Origin: Chthoniobacter sp.
Lineage (GTDB): Bacteria; Verrucomicrobiota; Verrucomicrobiia; Chthoniobacterales; Chthoniobacteraceae
Length of the DNA: 64,000 nt
NCBI GenBank assembly: GCA_021414005.1
Contig: JAIOPH010000035.1
Location: 62,001 to 126,000 of the forward strand
Direction of reading: 5' to 3'
This document shows positions 36,714 through 44,998 of this stretch, in pieces. Numbering within the stretch: the first letter of the stretch is position 1; each line of letters starts with the position of its first letter. The translations under genes were made by a program, and so were the position numbers. Under the pieces are notes generated by a model. The model did not search any database. It saw only the letters and a program-made list of their open reading frames with translations, and was not told the origin of the DNA.

Positions 36714-37421
36714 ATGCGTTTCCTCTGCGTTTCCCTGATCTTTGTTTCGCTCGCCGCCCGCGCGGGAGCTGTCGCGGTGACCAAAGATGAATGGGGGCAT
36801 CGGCCGGGACCGCGCGGGTTCACAACGGTGATGATCGACGCCGGGCACGGCGGCAAGGATTCGGGGGCGGTGAGCGCCACCACCGGCCAGCGGGAAAAGG
36901 ACGCCGCGCTCGATGTGGCGCGGCGGGTGGCGGCGAAGCTGGGACGCGATTTTCGCGTGAAGCTGCTCCGCGGCAGCGATCAATTCATTGACCTCGACGA
37001 CCGTGTGAACATCGCCACGGCCGGGGCGGATGTCCTGGTCAGCATTCATTTCAATTCGGGTCCGTCGTCGCTGGTTGGGCCGGAAACTTTCTACTGGCGG
37101 GTGGACAGCCACGGTCTGGCGGTGCGCCTTCAAGAAGCGCTGCGTGCCGCCGTTCCGCGCCCGCACAATAGTCGCGGCCTGGTCCGCCGCCGCATTCGCC
37201 TGACGCGCAACCCGGACATCCCCTGTGTGCTGGTGGAGTGCGGGTATCTCAGCAACGCGACCGAAGCGCGGCGCATCGCCGAACCCGCCTACCGGGATCG
37301 TTTGGCAGGAGCGATCGCCGAGGCATTGCGCCGGCAAGCCGCGCGTGGCGACGAGGGGACGGGCCCCCTGCCGCCTCCGCTGAACCAACCGCCAAGCCGT
37401 CCGACCGACGCCCGGGAGTAA
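36714..37421 (+). CDS. N-acetylmuramoyl-L-alanine amidase (Amidase_3)
   Basis: This 235-residue protein has a signal peptide (MRFLCVSLIFVSLAARAGA). The zinc amidase core has all ligands in order: VMIDAGHGGKDSGA (His), GQREKDAALDVA (Glu), LVSIHFNSGPSSLVGPETFYW (His) and VLVECGYLSNATEARRI (catalytic Glu). It cleaves the amide between muramic acid and the stem peptide in the periplasm. The C-terminus is a Pro-rich tail and there are no AMIN or SPOR domains. The start at 36714 was chosen for the signal peptide. The 166 bases upstream hold nothing recognisable. Confidence 0.92.
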   Translation: MRFLCVSLIFVSLAARAGAVAVTKDEWGHRPGPRGFTTVMIDAGHGGKDSGAVSATTGQREKDAALDVARRVAAKLGRDFRVKLLRGSDQFIDLDDRVNIATAGADVLVSIHFNSGPSSLVGPETFYWRVDSHGLAVRLQEALRAAVPRPHNSRGLVRRRIRLTRNPDIPCVLVECGYLSNATEARRIAEPAYRDRLAGAIAEALRRQAARGDEGTGPLPPPLNQPPSRPTDARE

Positions 37422-37445
37422 AGCCGCGCCTTTTCCACCGCGCCT

Positions 37446-38249
37446 CTACCGGACGGTGAAGCGCGGATTTTGTCCGAGGAAGCGAATGGGATTTTGAAAG
37501 ACGAGCTGGTCGATGGTCTCGTCGGCATGGCCGCGGCGGCGCATCTCGATGGCGGTCTTCGGGACGGCGAGCGGATCACTGCGCCCCCAGTCGCAGGCGC
37601 TGTTCAGCCACACACGCTGACCGCCGTACACTTCATACATGTCGATCGCGCGGGCGGGCGTGGTTTTCGACTCCGGGTAAAGCGTGATGCCCGCCCAGAA
37701 GCCAGCATCGAGGACCATCTGGATGGTGTGCTCCTCGACGTGGTCGATAATGACGCGCCCTGGCTGGATGCGCGCGTCGGCTTTGAGCGCGTCGAGGATA
37801 AGCCGCGTGCCCTTGTGCTTGTCCTCAAGATGCGGCGTGTGAACGAGGATGAGCTGGTCGTGCCGCGCCGCGAGGTCGATGTGCTGCTCCAGGATTTTCA
37901 GTTCGTTGCGCGTGTTCTTATTCAGCCCGATTTCGCCGATGCCGAGCACGCTGGGCCGGTCGAGAAATTGCGGGATCAGCGCGATTACTTCCTCCGCCAG
38001 TTTTGTGTCCTCGGACTCCTTCGGGTTGATGCACAGCCATGTGAAATGCGGCAGCCCGAATTTTGCGGCGCGCTTCGGCTCATAATCCGTGAGCTGGCAG
38101 AAGTAGTCGTAGAAACCTTCCGGCCCGCTTCGGTCGTAGCCCGCCCAAAACGCCGGTTCGCACACCGCCCGGCATCCTGCGAGGACCATGGCCTCGTAGT
38201 CGTCGGTGACGCGGCTGACCATGTGGCCGTGGGGTTCGATGTAGCGCAT
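37446..38249 (-). CDS. TatD-like metal-dependent hydrolase
   Basis: This is a 267-residue TIM-barrel hydrolase of the amidohydrolase superfamily: IEPHGHMVSRVTDDYEAM (H-x-H), LGIGEIGLNKNT (Glu), LILVHTPHLEDKHKGTRLILDAL (His), GRVIIDHVEEHTI (His) and SACDWGRSDPLAVPKTA (Asp). It resembles the TatD-family subgroup called EboB in the ebo clusters, but no other ebo gene is near. A nuclease or small-molecule hydrolase function cannot be chosen from sequence. It is preceded by a heptamer repeat tract on its 5' side. Confidence 0.82.
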   Translation of the reverse strand: MRYIEPHGHMVSRVTDDYEAMVLAGCRAVCEPAFWAGYDRSGPEGFYDYFCQLTDYEPKRAAKFGLPHFTWLCINPKESEDTKLAEEVIALIPQFLDRPSVLGIGEIGLNKNTRNELKILEQHIDLAARHDQLILVHTPHLEDKHKGTRLILDALKADARIQPGRVIIDHVEEHTIQMVLDAGFWAGITLYPESKTTPARAIDMYEVYGGQRVWLNSACDWGRSDPLAVPKTAIEMRRRGHADETIDQLVFQNPIRFLGQNPRFTVR

Positions 38250-38255
38250 AATTCA

Positions 38256-38389
38256 AATGACGAATGACGAATGACGAATGACGGACGAATGACAAATGAC
38301 AAAGACCGAATATGCCGTTCGCGGCGTCCGTTGATTCGTCATTCGCGCTTCGTCATTCATTCGGAATTCTTCATTTTTCATTCGTCATT
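38256..38389. repeat. AATGACG heptamer repeat tract with inverted copies
   Basis: Four tandem copies of AATGACG fill 38256-38283, followed by degenerate copies. Then, after a central spacer containing GCCGTTCGCGGCG, inverted copies CGTCATT appear at 38337, 38351 and 38383. The same heptamer family occurs at about 22701-22725 and, inverted, at 23606-23650. It lies between two minus-strand genes, and its right end provides the last codons (WKMTNEK) of the 38371-38643 gene. Confidence 0.75.
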
Positions 38390-38643
38390 TTCCAAGCCCC
38401 CACCGCCCCCTTGCCCGGCGCTTTCGCAATCGGCTCCACCGTCAGATCGCTGAGCGACATCAGCACGCTCTTCGCGCGCTCCGGTTCGCCACGGTGCAAC
38501 TCGGCCAGCGCCTTGCGGAACGCGTCGAGCCGGAAATCGGGCTCCCCTTCGCCGCGATCCATGCGGTCGAGGAAAGCGGCGATGTCGATGAGCTTCGAGC
38601 GCGCGTCCATGAAGTAGAGATCGAGAAGCTGCTGGCGGGTCAT
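38371..38643 (-). CDS. Small hypothetical protein
   Basis: This 90-residue cytoplasmic protein is mainly helical: MTRQQLLDLYFMDARSKLID and FRLDAFRKALAELHRGEPERAKSVLMSLSDLT. No family is recognised. Its reading frame is bounded by a good ATG, and it follows a strong terminator of the upstream gene, so it has its own promoter or depends on readthrough. The C-terminal residues are encoded by the heptamer repeat, suggesting the original 3' end was replaced by repeat DNA. Confidence 0.6.
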   Translation of the reverse strand: MTRQQLLDLYFMDARSKLIDIAAFLDRMDRGEGEPDFRLDAFRKALAELHRGEPERAKSVLMSLSDLTVEPIAKAPGKGAVGAWKMTNEK

Positions 38644-38692
38644 GGTGAAAAAACTAGGTCAGGGGAGCAGGGGCGCAACCTCCGCGGACAAA

Positions 38693-38721
38693 ACAGCCCC
38701 GGAGATTCGCTCCGGGGCTGT
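38693..38721 (-). terminator. Rho-independent terminator of the cytochrome b562-like gene
   Basis: A perfect 12-base inverted repeat (ACAGCCCCGGAG and CTCCGGGGCTGT) encloses a 5-base loop. On the minus strand the stem is followed by a short T run (TTTT). It sits 28 bases after the stop of the 38750-39178 gene. It is the clearest terminator in the window. Confidence 0.88.
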
Positions 38722-38749
38722 TCGTCAAATCGAGCGCGGGGCGGCGCAG

Positions 38750-39178
38750 TTATTTCTCGTCGGGCGCGAAGTCCTTGTGCCCTTTCTCTTTCTGGTCGCT
38801 GAGCTTCGAGAGCGCCTTTTTCGCGTCCTCACCTTTACCCGCTTTGATCGCTGCTTCGAGTTCGTCGAAAGTCTTGGCCAGGTCGGTCATTTGCGCCTTG
38901 TACTTGTCCAAATAGGCCGCCTTCTCCGCTGCCGGCACTTCCTTCGTTTTCGCGGGCTCCAATTTAGAGGAGGCATCGAGGCTCTTCTTGATCGTGGCGA
39001 GCAGAGCGAGGTTGTCGTCCTTCTTCGCCGGATCTTCGGCCTGTTTCTTCAGCGTCCGAAGACTCTTGTTCATGGTCTTCATCTCTTTCTCGAGCGGCGT
39101 GGGTTCGTCTTCGGCAAAGGCGGCGGTGCCGCAGAGAGTGAAGGCCAGGACGAGGGTGGAAAGGAGTTTCAGTTTCAT
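38750..39178 (-). CDS. Periplasmic cytochrome b562-like protein
   Basis: This 142-residue protein has a signal peptide (MKLKLLSTLVLAFTLCGTAAFA-ED) and an all-helical mature domain of about 120 residues. The helix with LEKEMKTMNKSLRTLKKQA near the N-terminus and KEKGHKDFAPDEK at the C-terminus match the cytochrome b562 family, where an N-terminal Met and a C-terminal His bind heme. Here Met residues in KEMKTMNK and the His in EKGHK are the candidates. Heme binding is not certain, since many family members have lost it. It is monocistronic with its own terminator. Confidence 0.75.
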   Translation of the reverse strand: MKLKLLSTLVLAFTLCGTAAFAEDEPTPLEKEMKTMNKSLRTLKKQAEDPAKKDDNLALLATIKKSLDASSKLEPAKTKEVPAAEKAAYLDKYKAQMTDLAKTFDELEAAIKAGKGEDAKKALSKLSDQKEKGHKDFAPDEK

Positions 39179-39314
39179 TGGATGGGATGTTTTTTGATTG
39201 CGGTTGGATTTTGCGGATTTCCGCGGCGCTTGCCAATGCTTTGTTGGCCCGCGCCGCGCCGTGCATTGACGCAGGGACCGCGTATCTCACTCAAACTTAG
39301 TCGAAAAAACATCC

Positions 39315-42300
39315 TTACTCCGAGCGGAGCGCCGCCACGCCGCTCCCGCGCAGCGCCAGCCGCGTCGCCACCCACGCCCAGAAGACGCAGCCGAGCGTGA
39401 GCCCGCCGAGCAGCAGCGTCATCTCCGCATACGGAAAACCGTCCGCCCTTTCGCGCAACCCCGGCCACACCGCCACAACCGCGCTCGCCGTGCCAATGGC
39501 CAGCCCGCAGGCGATCAGCCACCGATGCTCCGCAAAGACCAGCGCACGCAACTGTCCCCGCCGAAATCCCACGGCCTCCAGCAGCCCAAACTCCGCCCGC
39601 CGTTCCAGGACGTTGCGCGCGACCACGATCGCCAGCCCCGCGCTCCCCAGCAGCAGCCCGAGCCCGCCGAGCGCTTGAAAAATCGACAGGTAGGTATTTT
39701 CCACCGCCTGAAATTCCGCCAGCCGCTGCCCCGCCGGCGTCAGCTCCAGCCCGCGATCCGCAAGCTGCCGCGACAAATGCTCCCGCACTGCCACGACTTT
39801 CTCGGGCGGACAGTCGATGAGGAAAAAGCGGTAGCCGCCGATGCCGGGAAACTTTTCGACGAAGTGCTTTTCCGAAATGAGGACGCTGCCTTGCAAAAGC
39901 GAGCCGCTCAAGGTGGCCACGACGCGCACGCTAAACGCGCCGCCACGCTCACCATGATACTCCAGCTTATCCCCCAGTCTTTTCTTCAAGGCCCATTGAA
40001 GCGTATTGGCATCCACTATTCCCGGAACCGCTCCGTCCTGTGGCGCCTCGACGCCGAACCCATCGAGCATGTTCCAATCGAATGAACCCGGATCGCTTTC
40101 GTTCAGTTTAGCCGCAAACCAAAAGCGCCATTGAAGATCCTCGTCTTTAACACCCAGCACGCGTGGCTGCAGCGCGCGGTTGAGATTCAAACAACTCGCG
40201 TCATCGCCATCGCGCACCCGCATCGGCACCACGCTCACGCCTTCCATGATCTGCTCATCGAGCGCGAAAACCTCGCGCCCTTTCGCCGTGTTCAGGTCGT
40301 CGTAAATCGGCAGCGCCGATTCGCCGACCAGTGCAAACCCGCCCGTCCCCGTAAAGCGCTGCGTCGTTTCCCCCGCCGGCCGTTGCCGGAATGCATCCAC
40401 CGCCACGACCATGAACACACCGCTTGCCAGCACCGCGATGATCCCCACGCTCCGCCCGCGTCGCCGCGCCGCATTGCGCACGCCGAGTTGCGCGAGCGAA
40501 TCGAGTCCCGGTGTCACCGCCTCCACACTCCGCCGCAGGATTGCTTCGGCCAGCAGCAGACCGGCGATCAGCAGAAACGCTCCCGCAACAAAGAACCCCG
40601 CCGCAGAGAAATGCCCTTCAGAAGCTGTCGATAAAAACACCATCCCCACCGCCGCCAGCACGTACAGCACGGCCAGCGCTTCCCGCCACCAAACGGTCAT
40701 CCTGAGCGGTGCGGAGCGGAGTCGAAGGACCGCTAACTTTTCGCGGGCGGAGGTGGCAGGCGAAAGCGGCTCTCCGCCCGCCACCGCCCGCGGAAAAGTG
40801 AGAGGTCCTTCGACAAGCTCAGGATGACAGTTGGTATCCTCCCCCGCCTCGCCGCTCAACAACCCACGCGCACTCCGCCGCAACTGCCGCCGGCTCGCCC
40901 ACCACATCGCCAGCACCGCCACCGCCACGCCCGCGACCACCCCGATTACCAGCGTCCCCGGTTTCGCCACGAAGACAAACTCCGTCGTGCCGACCGCGCC
41001 GCGCCACACCGTCGCCAGCGCCCGCAGCACCAGCCGCGTGTAGAGCAGCGCGCCCGCTGCGCCGAGCCCACTACCGACCAGCGCCAGCACCGCGCCTTCG
41101 CACAGAAACAACCGCCGCACCTGCCGCACCCGCAGCCCGAGCGCCAGCAGCAGCCCGGCCTCGGCGTTGCGCTGATCGAGCGAAAACGTGAAGAGCATGC
41201 CGGTAAGCACCGCCGCCGCCGCGATGAGGAAGAACGAGAAATAGACGAACAGTTGGCCGAAATCGACCGGCGCATCCGTCGCCGCCAGCGCCTGCGCGCG
41301 CAGCGGGATGAATTGAAACCCGAGCTGCTCCGGCGACAGCTTCGCCCGCAGCTCGCGCTCGATCCCCGCGCGATCCGTCCCCGCCGGCCAGCGCATCGCC
41401 GTTACCTTGCCCCAGCGATTTCCCCACATCTCCTGTCCGACCTTGAGATTCACAAACGCCTTCGGCGTGCCGCGATATTTCTCCCAATACGCCTGATCCT
41501 TCTCCCGCATCCGCGTGGCGTCGAAGGCGAATCCCGGCTTCCAATCGCGGCAGTTCTTTTTGTCCGCCAGCCCCGGAAAATCCGGCATCCACGAGCTGTT
41601 GAGCTGCGGCTCATCCATCGGCAGCACCGCCAGCACCGTGAATTTCCGCGCCTGCTCCACCAGCTCCCGCCGCTCGCCCATCACGAAATATTTCACCGTC
41701 ACCTCCCCACCCGCGCCGATGCCCAGATCGTCCGCCAGCCATTGCGAAATCACCATCTCCCCGTCCGCCAACTCCGCCGGCAAAAACCCCGACGCCGCCG
41801 TCTCCACCGCCGTGACCATCGAGTAAGGCGTCGCCTTCTCCCCCGCCCGCAGTTCATTGACGAAATACGTCAGCGCATCCACCCGCCGGTCGTCCTTCCC
41901 CCGCGGTGCCGCCCCGACCACCGGCGGATCGAGAAACACGCGCGGCGTGCGGAGTTCGATTGCGCCGTCTTTCAGTGCGCGAATTTCCAAGGCCAAATCA
42001 TCGGTGCCTAAGCTCGCCAACAAGCCGCCTTGACGACGCTTCCGAATCGTTTCGGGATCGGCAATTGATGCTCTGGGTTTGGCCAAGTCGCGAAACTTCT
42101 GCCAGACGCCCGAGATGGTGCGTGGAACGCGGGTTCCCGAGTCCCGCAGAGCCGTGACGAGAAGAAGGTTCGCCTTGCCCTGCAGGCCGAGCTGTTTTTG
42201 CAGATCAGCCAATGGCACGCATGCCGTGAACGGCGGGACTTGGCTCGCGTTCAAGGCGAAGCGACCAAAATCCTCGTCGTTCAGCATGTGCGCGAATTTC

Positions 42301-42845
42301 ACACGCAGAACCGCCTGCTCGTTCTCACTGCCAGAAAGCGGAGCATCGCGGGAAAATTTCCCCGGCTTTTCCACGCGAATAATCAACGCGTCGCCCACGG
42401 TGACGCCTAGTTGCGAGGCGAGGCGAGCGTTCAGTGCCACGCCATCATGCGGAATTGCCACCTGCGTGTGTCCCGGGGATTGTTTCCAAAACAATTCCTG
42501 CACTCCAAGAAGCTGCGCCGTATTCACCCGCGCTCCGCCATCCGCCCGCGTCACCGTGGCGCGCAATGTAAGCACGGGCGCGGACCAGACGGCGGGCACC
42601 CCCACCCCTGCCGATTGCTCGCTGTAGCCCAGTGATTCGCTGAAAAAACGATCTCCGCTGGTCAACGCCATTTCCACCTTTCCCACGCGCAACTCCGCCT
42701 GCCGCCGCAGCGTCGCCTTCACCGCATCGCCCGTGAGCAGCGAACCCGTCAGCACCATCGTCGCCAGCGCCGCGCCCAGCACCACGCCGAGATGCGTGCG
42801 CCAATAAAACCGGGCCCCCCGCAGGATGAGCGTCAGCGCCTTCAT
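39315..42845 (-). CDS. Large FtsX-type ABC transporter permease with in-frame repeat insertion
   Basis: This 1176-residue protein starts MKALTLILRGARFYWRTHLG at 42845; the longer frame from 43016 reads through repeat DNA. About ten membrane helices are arranged as one N-terminal helix, a periplasmic domain, three to four helices near residues 520-670, four near 715-870, and a terminal FtsX set (ALGGLGLLLGSAGLAIVVARNVLERRAEFGLLEAVGFRRGQL). That is the two-FtsX-domain layout of lipoprotein or lipid exporters. Residues about 673-717 (CHPELVEGP... to ...SAPLRMT) are a translated palindromic element. It works with the ATPase encoded just upstream at 42988-43674. The downstream stop is at 39315. 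Confidence 0.85.
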   Translation of the reverse strand: MKALTLILRGARFYWRTHLGVVLGAALATMVLTGSLLTGDAVKATLRRQAELRVGKVEMALTSGDRFFSESLGYSEQSAGVGVPAVWSAPVLTLRATVTRADGGARVNTAQLLGVQELFWKQSPGHTQVAIPHDGVALNARLASQLGVTVGDALIIRVEKPGKFSRDAPLSGSENEQAVLRVKFAHMLNDEDFGRFALNASQVPPFTACVPLADLQKQLGLQGKANLLLVTALRDSGTRVPRTISGVWQKFRDLAKPRASIADPETIRKRRQGGLLASLGTDDLALEIRALKDGAIELRTPRVFLDPPVVGAAPRGKDDRRVDALTYFVNELRAGEKATPYSMVTAVETAASGFLPAELADGEMVISQWLADDLGIGAGGEVTVKYFVMGERRELVEQARKFTVLAVLPMDEPQLNSSWMPDFPGLADKKNCRDWKPGFAFDATRMREKDQAYWEKYRGTPKAFVNLKVGQEMWGNRWGKVTAMRWPAGTDRAGIERELRAKLSPEQLGFQFIPLRAQALAATDAPVDFGQLFVYFSFFLIAAAAVLTGMLFTFSLDQRNAEAGLLLALGLRVRQVRRLFLCEGAVLALVGSGLGAAGALLYTRLVLRALATVWRGAVGTTEFVFVAKPGTLVIGVVAGVAVAVLAMWWASRRQLRRSARGLLSGEAGEDTNCHPELVEGPLTFPRAVAGGEPLSPATSAREKLAVLRLRSAPLRMTVWWREALAVLYVLAAVGMVFLSTASEGHFSAAGFFVAGAFLLIAGLLLAEAILRRSVEAVTPGLDSLAQLGVRNAARRRGRSVGIIAVLASGVFMVVAVDAFRQRPAGETTQRFTGTGGFALVGESALPIYDDLNTAKGREVFALDEQIMEGVSVVPMRVRDGDDASCLNLNRALQPRVLGVKDEDLQWRFWFAAKLNESDPGSFDWNMLDGFGVEAPQDGAVPGIVDANTLQWALKKRLGDKLEYHGERGGAFSVRVVATLSGSLLQGSVLISEKHFVEKFPGIGGYRFFLIDCPPEKVVAVREHLSRQLADRGLELTPAGQRLAEFQAVENTYLSIFQALGGLGLLLGSAGLAIVVARNVLERRAEFGLLEAVGFRRGQLRALVFAEHRWLIACGLAIGTASAVVAVWPGLRERADGFPYAEMTLLLGGLTLGCVFWAWVATRLALRGSGVAALRSE
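40697..40827. repeat. Palindromic element inserted in frame within the permease gene
   Basis: The element starts TCATCCTGAGC and ends GCTCAGGATGA, with further inverted parts (TCGAAGGACC against GGTCCTTCGA, and GCGGGCGG against CCGCCCGC). This TCATCCTGAGC...TCGAAGGAC type is a common dispersed bacterial repeat. It is 131 bases long and the permease frame stays open through it, producing a short cytosolic loop between membrane helices. A relative (TCATCCTGAA...TTCAGGATGA) lies at 56757-56930. Confidence 0.85.
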
Positions 42846-42869
42846 GCCGTGCGTGCGATCCCCGGATTT

Positions 42870-42964
42870 GAACGCGAAACACGCAAAAGAACGCGAAAAA
42901 GCGCGAAAGCTCTGTGGGACATCGTTTCGCGTCCCTTTCGCGCTATTCCGCGTGTTTCGCGTTC
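42870..42964. repeat. Long inverted repeat between ABC permease and ATPase genes
   Basis: GAACGCGAAACACGC at 42870-42884 is repeated inverted at 42950-42964, a perfect 15-base pair of arms. Nested inside, GCGCGAAAG (42901-42909) pairs with CTTTCGCGC (42935-42943). The transcript could fold into a long hairpin between the two cistrons. It may tune the ratio of ATPase to permease or simply be a dispersed repeat. There is no U-tract. Confidence 0.75.
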
Positions 42965-42987
42965 CCTCCGAAAACTCCCTGCGTAAT

Positions 42988-43674
42988 TCACCGCCGCACC
43001 TCCGCCAATTTCCCATCCATCAGCTCCACCACCCGCCCCATCCGCGCCGCCAGCTCCGGCGCGTGCGTGACCATGATCACCGCCACGCCCTGCGCGCGAT
43101 TCATCTCCACCAGCAAATCCACCAGCCGCCCCGCGTTCACCCGGTCGAGCGCCCCGGTCGGCTCATCCGCGAGCAGCAGCTTCGGCTGATTGATCAGCGC
43201 CCGTGCCACCGCCACGCGCTGCCTTTCCCCCCCCGAAAGCTGCCCCGGCCGATGCCCGGTGCGATGCGCCAGACCCACCGCTTCGAGCAGTGTCTTCGCG
43301 CGTTCGCGCAAAGCCGCACGATCCCCGCCCGGCTGCGCCAGTGTCGGCACGAGCACATTTTCCAGCACCGTGCATTGCGGCAGCAGATGATGAAGCTGGA
43401 AGATGAACCCGACCGTTGCGCTCCGATACGCCGCCACGTCGGCCTCGCCCAGCTTCTCCACATCGCGCCCGTCCACCAGCACCTCGCCCGCATCCGCGCG
43501 ATCCAGCGCTCCGACGATATTCAGCACCGTGCTTTTCCCCGACCCCGACGGCCCGACAATCGCCACCGTCTCCCCCACCGCCACGCTCAAATCCACACCG
43601 CGCAACACATCCACCGCATCGCCGCCATCGGGAGAGCGGTAGGTTTTCGAGAGGTTTTTGATTTCGAGAAGCAT
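42988..43674 (-). CDS. LolD/MacB-type ABC transporter ATP-binding protein
   Basis: This 228-residue ATPase has Walker A GPSGSGKSTVLNIVGAL, Q-loop IFQLHHLLPQCTVLENV, signature LSGGERQRVAVARALI, Walker B LLLADEPTGALDR and an H-loop VTHAPE. The start MLLEIKNLSKTYRSPDG at 43674 was chosen over one at 43695. It is encoded upstream of, and on the same strand as, the large permease, separated by a 142-base gap with a long inverted repeat, and should energise it. Confidence 0.92.
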   Translation of the reverse strand: MLLEIKNLSKTYRSPDGGDAVDVLRGVDLSVAVGETVAIVGPSGSGKSTVLNIVGALDRADAGEVLVDGRDVEKLGEADVAAYRSATVGFIFQLHHLLPQCTVLENVLVPTLAQPGGDRAALRERAKTLLEAVGLAHRTGHRPGQLSGGERQRVAVARALINQPKLLLADEPTGALDRVNAGRLVDLLVEMNRAQGVAVIMVTHAPELAARMGRVVELMDGKLAEVRR

Positions 43675-43774
43675 GGCTGGAATTGACTCACGCAAAGGCG
43701 CAAATGCGAAAAGGTTCTTTCATGGAATTGAACATGAACTCTGGCTACCGCCGGAGCGCCCCGGCGTTATTACG

Positions 43775-44992
43775 CTACACGTTCACCCAGCGCCGCGCTT
43801 TCATTTCAAAGCGCGGTAGCGTCCCGTGGCCGACGTGCGTAGCTGGAATTCGCAGGGAAAATGCCTGATTCAGCGCACGCTCCAGCCGCGATGCGGAGGT
43901 GTCGTCGGGCGATTCGATTTGCACCTCCAGCTCGCTCATCGCGCCGCGCTGCGAGACGAGGACGCGGTATTCGCCGATTTCCGGGACCGTGCGCACGACG
44001 GCTTCGACCGCTGTCGGGTAAATGTTCACGCCGCGCACCACGATCATGTCATCGGCGCGGCCGATGATGCCGCCTTCGAGGGCGAGACCGTGCTCATCGC
44101 GCGACCATCTCACGAGGTCGCCGGTGCGGTAGCGTAGCAGCGGCCAAGCCGACCGTCCGAGTGGCGTCAGCACGAGTTCGCCGATGCCGCCCTCGGCCAC
44201 GGCGGCCACGCCACCCGGCTCGATGACCTCGGCGAAATACGCATTCTCCAAGATCCTCATCACGCCTTCACGCTGCGGGTCTTCGTAGGCCACCGGACCG
44301 ACTTCCGTCATGCCGTAGTGATCGACGACGCGCGCGCCATTCCAGCCCGCACGTAGGCGTGCGCGCACCGCGGGCACGCTGCCGCCGGGCTCGCCGGCGA
44401 CGATGATCGTGCGCACCTCGGCGGCGCGGAGGTCGAGGTTTTCCTCCCGGGCCACATCGAGCAAACGCAACGCGTAAGTCGGCGTACAGCAGAGCACTTC
44501 GGCGCGGTGCTCGATCATCGCCCGCACCCGCGCCGCGCTGCTCAACCCGCCGCCGGGCAGGCCCAGGCAGCCGTGCTGCGTCGCGGCTTCAAACGCCGTC
44601 CAAAACCCGAGGAATGGCCCGAACGAAAACGCGAAATAAACGCGTGCGCCCGGCGCGACCCCGGCCGCTTCGTAGATGTGCCGCCAGTTGCCGAGCATCC
44701 ACTGCCAGCTCTCGGCGGTGTCGAGGATCGCGAGCGGCCGGCCGGTCGTACCGCTCGTCTGGCAAAAGCGCGTGTAGTGGTCCTGCGGGAAGGTGAGGTT
44801 CGAACCGTAGGGCGGATGCGCGGCCTGATCGGCGACGAGGTCGAGCTTGTGCGTGAAAGGGACGCGCGTGGTGAAATCCGCGAGGTCGCGCAACTCGCCG
44901 AAGTCGCCAAGCCGCTGCGCGACGAAGCGGTTGCGCGGCAGGATTTCCGCGAGCAGAGCGCGCAGGCGTTCGAACTGGCTCGCCTGATTCAC
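43775..44992 (-). CDS. PaaK-like AMP-dependent acyl/aryl-CoA ligase
   Basis: This 405-residue protein starts at a GTG. The adenylate-forming signature CQTSGTTGRPLAILDT, then CCTPTYALRLLDVAREE, IIVAGEPGGSVPAVR, VDHYGMTEVGPVAYED and LRYRTGDLVRW match phenylacetate-CoA ligase (PaaK) type enzymes; the short length also fits. It ends in the small C-terminal domain MIVVRGVNIYPTAVEAVVR. It would activate an aromatic or other carboxylic acid with ATP. It is the last gene of the tight minus-strand operon that begins at 52002, downstream of a chorismate-lyase-like gene, which suggests a benzoate-type substrate. Confidence 0.88.
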   Translation of the reverse strand: MNQASQFERLRALLAEILPRNRFVAQRLGDFGELRDLADFTTRVPFTHKLDLVADQAAHPPYGSNLTFPQDHYTRFCQTSGTTGRPLAILDTAESWQWMLGNWRHIYEAAGVAPGARVYFAFSFGPFLGFWTAFEAATQHGCLGLPGGGLSSAARVRAMIEHRAEVLCCTPTYALRLLDVAREENLDLRAAEVRTIIVAGEPGGSVPAVRARLRAGWNGARVVDHYGMTEVGPVAYEDPQREGVMRILENAYFAEVIEPGGVAAVAEGGIGELVLTPLGRSAWPLLRYRTGDLVRWSRDEHGLALEGGIIGRADDMIVVRGVNIYPTAVEAVVRTVPEIGEYRVLVSQRGAMSELEVQIESPDDTSASRLERALNQAFSLRIPATHVGHGTLPRFEMKARRWVNV

Positions 44993-44998
44993 GTCGGT

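Noticed and set aside
38256..38389. Possible CRISPR array
   Set aside because: Repeat units are 7 bases without unique spacers and appear in both orientations; no cas genes are nearby.
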